64,000 nucleotides of DNA, taken from Streptomyces puniciscabiei (GTDB lineage Bacteria; Actinomycetota; Actinomycetes; Streptomycetales; Streptomycetaceae). The stretch's first letter is position 1; each line of letters begins with the position of its first letter. The stretch is from positions 620,001-684,000 of the forward strand of contig NZ_VFNX01000002.1 in the NCBI RefSeq assembly GCF_006715785.1, read 5' to 3'. Positions 33,694 through 42,075 of this stretch are shown piece after piece. The notes under the pieces were generated by a model that saw nothing but the letters and a program-made list of their open reading frames with translations, was not told where the DNA came from and did no database searches. The position numbers and the translations under genes are program-made.

Positions 33694-34908
33694 GTGACCG
33701 ACCGTCATCAGGGTGACGGAGAGGAGCCGGAAGCGGTGGTGGGCGATGGGCGTCGGCGGGCGGCCGGGGCGGACGGCCGGCGCCGCAGGGGCCGGGTGCT
33801 GGGCAGCCGGCCGGCGTACACCGTGCGGCTCCCGGCCGTCCCGCGCACCGAACCGGTACCTGCGGCCGAGCGGACGGTCCCGTGGCTGCGGGTCGGGGCG
33901 GCCTATGCCTGGCGGCTCATCCTCGTCGGGGTCGTCATCTACGGCGTCTTCAGCATCCTCGGCAGCTTCCAGCTCATCGCCGTGGCCGTCTTCCTCGCGC
34001 TGGTCGTCACCACCGTCCTGCGCCCGCTGACGGACCTGCTCAACCGGGTCCTGCCCCGGCCGCTGTCCGTAGCGGTGGCGCTGGTGGGCAGCATCCTGCT
34101 CCTGCTGGCCCTGCTCGCCCTGGTGGGCAACGCCGTGGCGGGCGAGTCGGCCAGGCTGGCGGGTGAGTTCCGGGGCGGGGTGCACCGCATCGAGCTGTGG
34201 CTCCAGCGACCGCCGTTCCGGCTCAGTCCCGGCCGGCTGTCCCAGCTGGAGAGCCAGGTGACGCACTACCTCTCCGCGCACCGCTCCAGCCTGCTCAGCC
34301 GTGCCGTCAGTGGGTTGGGCCAAGTGGTCGAGTTCGTCACCGGGGGCGCGCTCGCGCTGTTCGCCTCCGTGTTCTTCATCCACTCCGGCGAACGCCTGTG
34401 GCGCTGGATCCGCGACCAGCTGCTGCCCGTCGGCGCCCGGCCGGCCTGGGACCGGGCGGGGTGGGCCGCCTGGCGGGCCTTCGCCGGGTACACCCGCGGC
34501 ATCATCATCGTGGCCGCGACCAACGCCGTGCTCGTCGGCATCGCACTGCTCGTGCTGCGGGTGCCGCTCGCCCTGCCACTGACGCTGCTGGAGTTCTTCG
34601 CCGCGTTCGTGCCGCTGGTGGGCTCCCCGGTCGCGCTCGGTGTCGCCACGATCGTCGCGCTCGCCGGGCGGGGGCCGCTGACCGCGGTGGCCGTGCTGGC
34701 GTTGATCGTCGTGATCGGCCAGCTGGAGGGCCATGTGCTGCATCCCCTGGTGATGAGCTGGGCGGTGCGGCTGCATCCGCTGGTCGTCGCGGTCTCGGTG
34801 ATCGCCGGCAGCATCATCGCCGGGGTGATCGGCGCCGTGGTGGCCGTCCCTCTGGTGTCGGTGGTCTGGGCGGTGCTGCGCGCACTGCGCGCGGTGCCAC
34901 CGCCGTGA
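33694..34908 (+). CDS. AI-2E-family (PerM-like) membrane transporter
   Basis: 404 residues. A basic cytoplasmic N-terminus of about 65 residues precedes membrane pairs (AYAWRLILVGVVIYGVFSIL, LIAVAVFLALVVTTVLRPLT, VAVALVGSILLLLALLALVG), a soluble helical part, and a C-terminal membrane bundle with AFAGYTRGIIIVAATNAVLV, FFAAFVPLVGSPVALGVATI, GQLEGHVLHPLVMSWAVRLH. This is the AI-2E transporter family fold; the substrate is unknown. GTG 33694 is the first start after the previous gene but has no strong ribosome site, so the true start could be a little downstream. Confidence 0.82.
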   Translation: MTDRHQGDGEEPEAVVGDGRRRAAGADGRRRRGRVLGSRPAYTVRLPAVPRTEPVPAAERTVPWLRVGAAYAWRLILVGVVIYGVFSILGSFQLIAVAVFLALVVTTVLRPLTDLLNRVLPRPLSVAVALVGSILLLLALLALVGNAVAGESARLAGEFRGGVHRIELWLQRPPFRLSPGRLSQLESQVTHYLSAHRSSLLSRAVSGLGQVVEFVTGGALALFASVFFIHSGERLWRWIRDQLLPVGARPAWDRAGWAAWRAFAGYTRGIIIVAATNAVLVGIALLVLRVPLALPLTLLEFFAAFVPLVGSPVALGVATIVALAGRGPLTAVAVLALIVVIGQLEGHVLHPLVMSWAVRLHPLVVAVSVIAGSIIAGVIGAVVAVPLVSVVWAVLRALRAVPPP

Positions 34909-35069
34909 CGGGCCGCCCCCCGGCCGGCCTCGACTGCCCTGTGTCGTGCGGGCGAAGGGCCGTGGCCGGCGGGCTCGGCGCATGCGGCAGCGCCGCCATG
35001 ATCGTCGTACCGCTACGGGCGGAGACCGCGCCGCCGGCGTACCGGCGCACCCCCCGCCGCCCCTCCGGC

Positions 35070-35633
35070 TCAGCGCAGCGCCGCCGTGACCAGGCCGCGG
35101 ATCTCCTCCTCCGCTACGCTCCCGCCGTTCACAAGCCGGTCGAAGACCAGGCCGTCCACGCAGGTCAGCAGCGTCACCGTCCGTTCCTCCGGGTCGGCCA
35201 CGCCCTGTGCGGCGAGAAAGTCGCACAGGGCCTGCCGCGCCAGGTTCTCGCGCGGCACCAGGATCTCCCGCAGTTCGGGGTGGCGCGCGCTCTCGACGGC
35301 GCACGCGTAGCGCGCCAGGGAGCGTCTGCGCCCGTCCCCGGTGAGCCTCGCCGCCGTGAACCCGGTGAGTCCCGCCACCACGTCGGCGGCGGTCCGGGGC
35401 GGCGGCGTCCTCGCCCCGATCTCCTGCAGCTCGGCCTGGTCGAGCGCCACCAGGCGCCGTACCAGGGCGGTGAGCAGGGCCTGGCGGGTGCGGTAGTAGG
35501 CGGACGTGGTGCCGGGCGGCAGCTGGGCCGCCCGGTCCACCGCGCGATGGGTCAGCCCCCGCACGCCGGCGTCGGCGAGGACGGCGATGGCCGCGTCGGC
35601 GAGGAGAGTACGTCGGTCTGGGGACACCCTCAC
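35070..35633 (-). CDS. TetR-family repressor
   Basis: 187 residues. The HTH is at the N-terminus (RTLLADAAIAVLADAGVRGL, THRAVDRAAQLPPGTTSAYY); the ligand-binding C-terminal domain includes RYACAVESARHPELREILVP. It is divergent from the FAD monooxygenase, and two 16-bp palindromes lie between them, so it probably represses both that gene and itself. The inducer is likely the monooxygenase substrate or product. Confidence 0.9.
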   Translation of the reverse strand: MRVSPDRRTLLADAAIAVLADAGVRGLTHRAVDRAAQLPPGTTSAYYRTRQALLTALVRRLVALDQAELQEIGARTPPPRTAADVVAGLTGFTAARLTGDGRRRSLARYACAVESARHPELREILVPRENLARQALCDFLAAQGVADPEERTVTLLTCVDGLVFDRLVNGGSVAEEEIRGLVTAALR

Positions 35634-35648
35634 TTTCTACACCCCTGC

Positions 35649-35664
35649 TTCTACAGCCGTAGAA
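35649..35664. promoter_or_regulatory. TetR operator 1
   Basis: TTCTACAGCCGTAGAA has perfect 6-bp arms (TTCTAC/GTAGAA). It lies 15 bp upstream of the tetR start and shares its arms with the second site and with a partial half-site TTTCTAC at about 35634. Confidence 0.8.
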
Positions 35665-35691
35665 CACCGCTGTAAGGTCTTCGCCAGCGGC

Positions 35692-35707
35692 TTCTACATC
35701 TGTAGAA
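35692..35707. promoter_or_regulatory. TetR operator 2
   Basis: TTCTACATCTGTAGAA has perfect 7-bp arms (TTCTACA/TGTAGAA) around TC. It lies 35 bp upstream of the monooxygenase ATG. The centres of the two operators are 43 bp apart, about four helical turns, so both face the same side of the DNA. Confidence 0.82.
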
Positions 35708-35742
35708 AGGCTGGCGCTGACCGAGGTCGAAGGGGGTCCGGC

Positions 35743-36900
35743 ATGGGCGGTACGGCGGTGGTGGTCGGAGGTGGCATCGGCGGGCTGGCGGCGGCGATCG
35801 GCCTGCGCCGGATCGGCTGGGACGTACGGGTCGTGGAGCGCGCCGCGACCCTCGACGACGCCGGGGCGGGCATCTCGCTCCACGCCAACGGCCTGCGCGC
35901 CCTTGACGCCCTCGGCGTGGGCGCGGCCGTACGTGCGGCGGCGCGCCCGCAGTACACCGGCGGCACCCGCACCCCCGCGGGCCGGTGGCTGGCGCGGATG
36001 GACGGCGCCGCACTCGAACGCGCGCTGGGCACGCCGATCGTCGGCATCCGGCGCGCGGTCCTGCACCGCCTGCTGCGCGAGGCCCTGCCGGCCGAGAGCC
36101 TGCTCATCGGCGTCACCGTGCCCGCACTGGACCTCTCGGCCCCCGACCGGGTGGGAGTGCCGGCCGGGGACGGGATGCTGGACGCCGACCTGGTCGTCGC
36201 GGCCGACGGAGTGGGCAGCCGGCTGCGCGGACTGCTGTTCCCCGGACATCCCGGCCCGGTGTACGCCGGCTCGACGGTCCTGCGGGCCGTGACCTCGGGG
36301 CCGCCGGCCCTGCGCACCGACTTCGAGCTGACCTGGGGCGGGGGCGCCGAGTTCGGGCACATCGGCTTCCTGGACGGCCGGGCCGAGTGGCACGCGGTGC
36401 TCACCGCGCCGCCCGGGGTCCACCACGCCGACCCGCTCGGCATGCTGCGCCGGCGCTTCGCCGGCTGGCACGATCCGATCCCCGCGCTTCTGGACGCGAC
36501 CCGGCCGGAGGCCGTGCTCCACCACGACATCCACGAACTGGTCACGCCGTTGCCGTCGTTCGTCGCGGGCCGGGTGGCGCTCCTCGGCGACGCGGCGCAC
36601 GCCATGACACCGAATCTCGGCCAGGGCGCCTGCCAGGCCCTGGAGGACGCGGTGACGCTCGCCGCCGCGCTGGCCGCGCAACCCTCGGTCACCTCGGCGC
36701 TGGCCCGCTACGACGCCGAGCGCCGCCCGCGCGCGCAGGCGGTCGCCCGTGCGGCCCGGCAGGCGGGCCGGATGGGCCAGCGGCTGTCCCGCCCGGCGGC
36801 CGTGGCCCTGCGCAACACCGCACTGCGGATCGCCCCGTCGCGAGTGGCGACACGGGCGATCCTCCGGCACGCCGACTGGACGCCGCCCAGTCTCGGGTGA
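35743..36900 (+). CDS. FAD-dependent aromatic-type monooxygenase
   Basis: 385 residues. The dinucleotide fold starts GTAVVVGGGIGGLAAAIGLR (GxGxxG), the DG motif is VVAADGVGSRLRGLLFPG, and the FAD ribityl motif is ALLGDAAHAMTPNLGQGACQ (GD). This is the single-component PHBH-type flavoprotein monooxygenase layout. A short C-terminal helix follows. The divergent TetR gene and operators suggest induction by a small aromatic or antibiotic-like compound, possibly for detoxification. Confidence 0.9.
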   Translation: MGGTAVVVGGGIGGLAAAIGLRRIGWDVRVVERAATLDDAGAGISLHANGLRALDALGVGAAVRAAARPQYTGGTRTPAGRWLARMDGAALERALGTPIVGIRRAVLHRLLREALPAESLLIGVTVPALDLSAPDRVGVPAGDGMLDADLVVAADGVGSRLRGLLFPGHPGPVYAGSTVLRAVTSGPPALRTDFELTWGGGAEFGHIGFLDGRAEWHAVLTAPPGVHHADPLGMLRRRFAGWHDPIPALLDATRPEAVLHHDIHELVTPLPSFVAGRVALLGDAAHAMTPNLGQGACQALEDAVTLAAALAAQPSVTSALARYDAERRPRAQAVARAARQAGRMGQRLSRPAAVALRNTALRIAPSRVATRAILRHADWTPPSLG

Positions 36901-37063
36901 CCTGCCGGCAGGGGTGTTTCGAGCGTGGGTGCGCCAACCGACCCGCGTGTGACGAGGAGGCGAGGCGCGTAGGGTCCGGGCCGCTGGTCACCCGGCCGGT
37001 ATGCGATGCGGGTGGACGGAGCGTGGCCGTGTCCGGCGTGGCAGCCGGGGCGCCGTACGGCGC

Positions 37064-38212
37064 GTGCGAGTGACGTGGCAGGCACTGCGGCGCGAGGTGA
37101 CGGCCGCGGCGTACGGTGCGGCACGGGCCTGGGCCGGGCCGTGCCGGGAGCGCGATCTGGCCGCCCAGGCGGTGAAGGCCGCCCTCGCCGCGTGGCTCGC
37201 CTGGGCGGTGGCCGGCTGGTGGCTGCACGCTCCGGTGGCGTTCGTCGCGCCGTGGGTGGCGGTGGTCCTGGTGGAGTCGACCGTGTACCGGTCCATCGCG
37301 CACGGGCTGCAGCAGCTCGCGGCGATCGCGGCGGGCACGGTCGTGGCCACCGCGGTGGCGCTGCCGCTGCGCGACACGATGGCCGCGATGGCCGTCGTCC
37401 TCCCCCTCGCGATGCTGCTCGGTCAGTGGCGGCGCCTGGGCAGCCAGGGCATCTACGCGGCCACCGGCGCCCTCTTCGTCCTGACCGGCGGATCCGTCAC
37501 CGTCGGCACCTCCGCGGCCCGGCTCGCCGAGGCCCTGTTCGGCGCCGTGGTCGGCATCGCCGTCAACGCGCTGGTGCGCCCGCCGCTGTACCTGCGGGAC
37601 AGCCGGGCCGTACTGAAGGACGCGACCGCGGAGGCCCACGACATCCTGCGCACGGTCGCCGAGGGGCTGGCCGAGGGACGCTGGGACGCCGAGGAGGCCG
37701 GCGCCCGGCACGAACGGGCCCTGCGGCTGCACCGGCTCGTGGCGCAGGCCCGCTCATCGGTCGAGTGGGGCCGGGAGAGCCTGCGCGGCAATCTGCGCCG
37801 CCGGCGCACCGGCCCGGAGCCACGGCCCGGAAAGGGTTACGACGACGCCGTCCTGGTGCTCGACTACGCCGCCGTACACACGACGGGCGTCACCCGCACG
37901 GTACTGGAGGCGGCCACCGAGGGCCGCGCGGCACCCCGCCCACACCCCGAACTCGCCCGATGCTACGCGGAGTTCCTGTGCCGCACGGCACACGCCCTGC
38001 GGCTCTACAGCCACAGCCGGTTCGGCGACGCGTACGACGAGTGCGACGACGAGCTGCGCGCGGCCGTGGCACGGTTGCGCGAGACGCTGGACGGTCTGCG
38101 CCGGGAACTGGTCCGTGCCACGAGCGACGACCCCGACGAGGTCGCCACCTACGGCGCCCTGCTCGCCCAGGCCCACCGGCTGGCCGATCAGCTCGTCGTC
38201 TCGGGCGCCTGA
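37064..38212 (+). CDS. FUSC-family membrane protein (second in window)
   Basis: 382 residues. The membrane half contains AVKAALAAWLAWAVAGWWLH, AFVAPWVAVVLVESTVYRSI, GLQQLAAIAAGTVVATAVAL and ALFGAVVGIAVNALVRPPLY; the cytoplasmic half is helical, with RLVAQARSSVEWGRESLRGN as in the protein at 10760-11881. Both have the layout of aromatic acid exporter-like FUSC proteins. GTG 37064 and GTG 37070 are both possible starts and neither has a strong ribosome site. Confidence 0.78.
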   Translation: MRVTWQALRREVTAAAYGAARAWAGPCRERDLAAQAVKAALAAWLAWAVAGWWLHAPVAFVAPWVAVVLVESTVYRSIAHGLQQLAAIAAGTVVATAVALPLRDTMAAMAVVLPLAMLLGQWRRLGSQGIYAATGALFVLTGGSVTVGTSAARLAEALFGAVVGIAVNALVRPPLYLRDSRAVLKDATAEAHDILRTVAEGLAEGRWDAEEAGARHERALRLHRLVAQARSSVEWGRESLRGNLRRRRTGPEPRPGKGYDDAVLVLDYAAVHTTGVTRTVLEAATEGRAAPRPHPELARCYAEFLCRTAHALRLYSHSRFGDAYDECDDELRAAVARLRETLDGLRRELVRATSDDPDEVATYGALLAQAHRLADQLVVSGA

Positions 38213-38548
38213 CCGGCACTCGGTCCCCGGACGGCGAGGCCGCCGCCGGGACGCCGGTCCGGTTGCGGGCGCGCCCGGACAGGGCGCCTCCGCGGTGAGA
38301 GCGATCAGCCGGCGGAGCCGAGGCGTCGATGCGGTGGGCGTACCGACAGGGCACTGCCCGGAGAGGCTCAGGACGTCGCATCTCCTCTGTCCCGGTCGCC
38401 CGCAGGCCGGGAGCTCGGCCCGGTGCGGCACGCCGGGTATCCGTCGGGAAGACCCTCGCCAGTCGGTGGTTACACGTGTAACATCCTCGCTGCGCCGACG
38501 GCACCGCGCCCTCGGCCCTCGCCCCGGCCGACGACGGAAGGCCCCGCC
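38213..38548. promoter_or_regulatory. Promoter region of the LacI-controlled esterase
   Basis: A 336-bp non-coding stretch whose main feature is the perfect palindrome at 38469-38482, listed separately. The remainder shows no gene, hairpin or repeat that I can support. Confidence 0.45.
38469..38482. promoter_or_regulatory. LacI-type operator upstream of the esterase
   Basis: GTTACACGTGTAAC is a perfect 14-bp palindrome with a central CG, typical of LacI-family sites. It lies 67 bp upstream of the esterase start. Related sequences flank the lacI-type gene (40587-40601, 40677-40690). Confidence 0.85.
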
Positions 38549-39484
38549 ATGACCTCGACCGCACCCGCCCAGCTCGACACGGGCTGGCCGCCGCCCCCGT
38601 TCCGCGCCCCCACCTCCGCCGTGACCGGCACCGACGGCGTGCGGCGTTTCCACGGGCTGACGTACGCGACCTCGCCGGGCTACCGGCCCCGACTGCTGGA
38701 CGTTCATCTGCCGCCCGCCGAAGGACCCGTACCGGCCGTCGTGTGGATCCACGGCGGCGGGTGGCTGGAGGGCGACCGGCGCTATCCCCCGCCGACCGTG
38801 CCGGTGGAGCTGCTGCACGGAGCCGTCCTCGGGGCCGGGCTGGCACTGGTCGGCATCGACTACCGGCACAGCCTCGAGGCGCCGTTCCCCGCCCAGCTGC
38901 ATGACGTCAAGGCCGCCGTCCGGTATGTACGGCACCACGCCCCGGCCCTCGGCATCGACCCCGAACGGATCGGCGTCTGGGGCGAGTCGGCCGGCGGGCA
39001 CCTCGCCGCGCTGGCCGGTCTGGTCCGCGCCGACGCGCACGGCGCCGGCCTCGAAGGCGTGGAGGGAGTGCGGGAACAGGACAGCGGGGTGCGGGCCGTC
39101 GTCGACTGGTACGGGGTGTCCGACCTCGAACCGCTCCTGGCGCACCCCATGCCGGCCGTGCCCGGCGAGCCGTCGTACCCGAACCCCGTCCACGCCCTGC
39201 TCGGCGGGCCGGAGACCGAACGCCGGCAGCGGGCACGCGCCGCCAGTCCCGTGACCTACGCGACGAACGGCGGCGCGCCCCCGTTCCTGCTGATCCACGG
39301 CCGTGAGGACCAGGTCGTGCCCTACAGCCAGAGCGAGGCACTGGCCCGGGCACTCAGGGACGCGGGCGGCGACGTCACCGTGCGGCCGGTCGAGGGGGCC
39401 GACCACATCTTCCTCGGCTCCACGGAGGTGCCGTCGATCGTGGCGCACAGCGTGGACTTCCTGCACCGACACCTGACCGCCTGA
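38549..39484 (+). CDS. Alpha/beta hydrolase (hormone-sensitive-lipase-like esterase)
   Basis: 311 residues. The oxyanion-hole motif is VVWIHGGGWLEGDRRY, the nucleophile elbow GVWGESAGGHLAALAG, the acid LIHGREDQVVPYS and the base EGADHIFLG, all in the usual order. There is no signal peptide, so it acts in the cytoplasm on an imported small ester or acylated sugar. A perfect LacI-type operator upstream and the convergent LacI gene place it in that regulon. Confidence 0.9.
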   Translation: MTSTAPAQLDTGWPPPPFRAPTSAVTGTDGVRRFHGLTYATSPGYRPRLLDVHLPPAEGPVPAVVWIHGGGWLEGDRRYPPPTVPVELLHGAVLGAGLALVGIDYRHSLEAPFPAQLHDVKAAVRYVRHHAPALGIDPERIGVWGESAGGHLAALAGLVRADAHGAGLEGVEGVREQDSGVRAVVDWYGVSDLEPLLAHPMPAVPGEPSYPNPVHALLGGPETERRQRARAASPVTYATNGGAPPFLLIHGREDQVVPYSQSEALARALRDAGGDVTVRPVEGADHIFLGSTEVPSIVAHSVDFLHRHLTA

Positions 39485-39552
39485 CCTGCGGCGCGGGAGC
39501 GGGAGCGGGAGCGGCACAGCCTCCCCCGACCTCCCGTGACGGCAGGCGTTCC

Positions 39553-40554
39553 TCAGGCCGACTCGCGGCGTACGAGCACCGGCTCGACCGCCGGCAGGGG
39601 GGCCGCGGTGCCGGTCTCGATCAGGTCGTGCAGCGCCGCGGCCACCTGCGCGGCGGAGGGCACCTCCAGCCGGATCGTGGTGAGGGCGGGGCGCTGCAGG
39701 GCCGCGGTGACGAGGTCGTCGCAGCCGACGACGGCGACGTCCCCGGGAACGTCGGCGCCCGCGTCCCGCAGCACGGCCAGCAGCAGCGCCGCGTACTCGT
39801 CGTTGTAGGCGAAGACGCCGTCCGGACCGCGCCGCGCCCAGCCGTTCGCCAGCCCGGCGGCAGACGCGTGCGTGTACTCCATCTCCACCGGGGTCACCGT
39901 CGCCGTCGTCCGGGCGGCCACGCTCCGCGCACCGGCGAGGCGGGGCTCGGCGAAGGCGCAGAGGCCCCGCTCGCGGGGCATGACGACACCGATGCGCCGC
40001 CGCCCCTGCGCGACGAGGTGTTCGGCGGCGAGCGCGCCCACCCGGCGGTCGTCGAACACGACCGTGTACACGCCCTCGACCGGCTGTGGCGCGAGGGCCA
40101 TCAGGGCCTGGACACCGGCACGCCGCAGCACGTGCACGCCGGCCGGGCCGAGGCTCGTACCGTCCAGCGCCAGGACCGCGCCGGGGCGCAGTTCGGCCCA
40201 CGCTCGGGCCGCGCTGCCGGGGTCGGGGAACCGGCCGGCGTGCAGGACGGCCGTGTAGCCGTAGCGCTCCAGCTCTGTGTGCAGGTCGTCGATCCAGCCG
40301 CTGACCAGGCGGCCGATGGCCGACACGGCGGCCGGGATCAGCACCAGGTTGTTGCGGCCTGCACGCAGGGAGCGGGCCGCCGCGTGCGGGACATAGCCGA
40401 GGACGTCCGCGGCGGCGAGGACCTTCGCACGGGTCGCCTCGCTCACGCGGTGCGCCGGGGTGTTGTTCAGCACGAAGGAGACGGTGGCCCGCGAGACTCC
40501 CGCCAGCCGCGCGACATCCGCGCTGGTGACGGCCGCGGCCGCGTTCCTCGCCAT
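39553..40554 (-). CDS. LacI-family transcriptional repressor
   Basis: 333 residues. The HTH is VTSADVARLAGVSRATVSFV, with the hinge LGYVPHAAARSLRAGRNNLV, followed by a periplasmic-binding-protein-like effector domain (YTVVFDDRRVGALAAEHLVA, GVFAYNDEYAALLLAVLRDA, VAVVGCDDLVTAALQRPALT). The effector is probably a sugar or sugar ester. It sits between the esterase and the divergent MFS/SurE genes; three similar palindromes next to these genes suggest that it controls all of them and itself. Confidence 0.93.
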   Translation of the reverse strand: MARNAAAAVTSADVARLAGVSRATVSFVLNNTPAHRVSEATRAKVLAAADVLGYVPHAAARSLRAGRNNLVLIPAAVSAIGRLVSGWIDDLHTELERYGYTAVLHAGRFPDPGSAARAWAELRPGAVLALDGTSLGPAGVHVLRRAGVQALMALAPQPVEGVYTVVFDDRRVGALAAEHLVAQGRRRIGVVMPRERGLCAFAEPRLAGARSVAARTTATVTPVEMEYTHASAAGLANGWARRGPDGVFAYNDEYAALLLAVLRDAGADVPGDVAVVGCDDLVTAALQRPALTTIRLEVPSAAQVAAALHDLIETGTAAPLPAVEPVLVRRESA

Positions 40555-40586
40555 GGTTCCCCTCCGCCCGGTTTCGGTGCTCTCAG

Positions 40587-40601
40587 GTTACACGCGTCAA
40601 G
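40587..40601. promoter_or_regulatory. Imperfect LacI-type site near the lacI start
   Basis: GTTACACGCGTCAAG matches the left arm of the perfect site (GTTACACG) and has a degenerate right arm. It lies about 33 bp upstream of the repressor ATG, a position suited to autoregulation. Confidence 0.6.
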
Positions 40602-40676
40602 TGACGGAACGGCCTCCCTGACGCAGACCTCTGTTCAACCCCGCAACCGGGTGCTACACAAGGACCACGCTCCTTG

Positions 40677-40690
40677 GTTACTCGTGTAAG
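40677..40690. promoter_or_regulatory. LacI-type operator upstream of MFS gene
   Basis: GTTACTCGTGTAAG differs from the perfect palindrome at two positions. It lies 64 bp upstream of the MFS start, nearly the same distance as the perfect site has from the esterase. Confidence 0.75.
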
Positions 40691-40753
40691 TAGCCGGCTC
40701 TGTTCCCCTCTCTCGCTCTTCCTCCTCCTCATCCTCTTCCTCCGGGAGTCGCC

Positions 40754-42010
40754 ATGCCCGTGCCCACCGAAGATCTCCGGCCCGCCACCACGCCGGCCGC
40801 ACCCGAGTCCCGGCAGCGCGGGCTGATGACGCTGCGGCTGGTCGCCAACGCGTCGATGTACGCGGTGTACATGGGGGTCGGGTCCGTCCTGCTGCCCACC
40901 CAGGTCGCCGCGATCGACGCGCACCACAAGGTGGCCCTGCTGGGCCTGATCGGCGGGGTCAGCTCGGTGTTCGCCACCGCCTGCAATCCGGTCGCCGGCG
41001 CGCTCTCGGACCGTACGGGACGCCGCGGCCCCTGGGTGCTCGGCGGTGCGCTGGCCTCACTGGCCGGTCTCGCCCTCCTCGGCAGCGTGCGCACGGCGCT
41101 GCTGGTGGGGATCGGCTGGTGCCTCGTCCAGGCGACGATGAACGTCTACCAGGCCGCCGTCACCGCCATCGTGCCCGACCGGATCCCGCCGGCCCGCCGC
41201 GGCACGGCCTCCGCCCTGGTGGGGCTCGCCCTGCCGGTCGGCGGCACGCTGGGCGTCCTCATCGCCTCCAGAACCGCCGACCACCTCTCCGCGGGGTACC
41301 TGGCACTGGGACTGGTCGCCGCAGCGGCGGCGGTGCTGCTGACGGCGCTGTGCCGGGACGTTCCGCGGGACCAGGGCGCCGTACCCGCGCCGTCCCTTCC
41401 CTGGCGCCGGCGTGCGGCGGTCTTCCTGTCGGCGCTGAGCAGCCGCGACTTCCGCTGGGCCTTCATCGGCCGTGCCCTGATGGTGCTGGGCTACTTCTCC
41501 GTCGTCGGCTACCAGCTGTACATCCTCGACGACCACATCGCGCTGCCGAAGGGACTCGGCGCGGCGGACGCCATGGCCGTCCTCACTCCCGTGTCGATGG
41601 CGGCGATGGCCGTCTCCACGCTGGTCGGCGGCCTGCTGTCGGACCGCTGGAACCGGCGCAAGGTGTTCGTCGGCGTCTCGGCGGCACTGGCGGGCGTCGT
41701 CATGGTGGTGCCCGTGGTCGCGCCGACCTGGCCGGGCATGCTCGTGTTCAGTGCCCTCAACGGGCTGGCGTTCGGCTGCTTCATGGCCGTGGACACCGCC
41801 GTCGTCACCCTCGTACTCCCCCGCGCCGAGGACGCCGCACGCGATCTGGGCGTGCTGAACATCGCCAACGCCGGACCGCAGATCGTGGCGCCGTTCGTCG
41901 CCTCGGCCGTCGTCACCGCGCTCGGCGGCTACACCCCGCTGTTCCTGTTCGGCGGCGCGCTGTCGCTGCTCGGCGCGCTCGCCATCCTGCCCATCCGCGG
42001 CGTGCGCTGA
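40754..42010 (+). CDS. Major facilitator superfamily permease
   Basis: 418 residues with about 12 membrane segments. The loop 2-3 signature is NPVAGALSDRTGRRGPWVLG, and the second half has LVGGLLSDRWNRRKVFVGVS. The asymmetry and the LacI neighbour suggest uptake of a sugar, glycoside or similar carbon source, though the substrate is not deducible. It is divergent from lacI with an operator between them and is followed 65 bp later by the exported SurE gene. Confidence 0.88.
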   Translation: MPVPTEDLRPATTPAAPESRQRGLMTLRLVANASMYAVYMGVGSVLLPTQVAAIDAHHKVALLGLIGGVSSVFATACNPVAGALSDRTGRRGPWVLGGALASLAGLALLGSVRTALLVGIGWCLVQATMNVYQAAVTAIVPDRIPPARRGTASALVGLALPVGGTLGVLIASRTADHLSAGYLALGLVAAAAAVLLTALCRDVPRDQGAVPAPSLPWRRRAAVFLSALSSRDFRWAFIGRALMVLGYFSVVGYQLYILDDHIALPKGLGAADAMAVLTPVSMAAMAVSTLVGGLLSDRWNRRKVFVGVSAALAGVVMVVPVVAPTWPGMLVFSALNGLAFGCFMAVDTAVVTLVLPRAEDAARDLGVLNIANAGPQIVAPFVASAVVTALGGYTPLFLFGGALSLLGALAILPIRGVR

Positions 42011-42075
42011 GCCGCCGTCAGAGTTCCTCCCGGTGTCCGCCGAGCCGCCGTCACGCCCTTTTCCAAGGAGTACCC

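Noticed and set aside
39494..39515. GCGGGA hexamer run between the esterase and lacI genes
   Set aside because: Only three to four units in a GC-rich spacer; too short to call a meaningful repeat.
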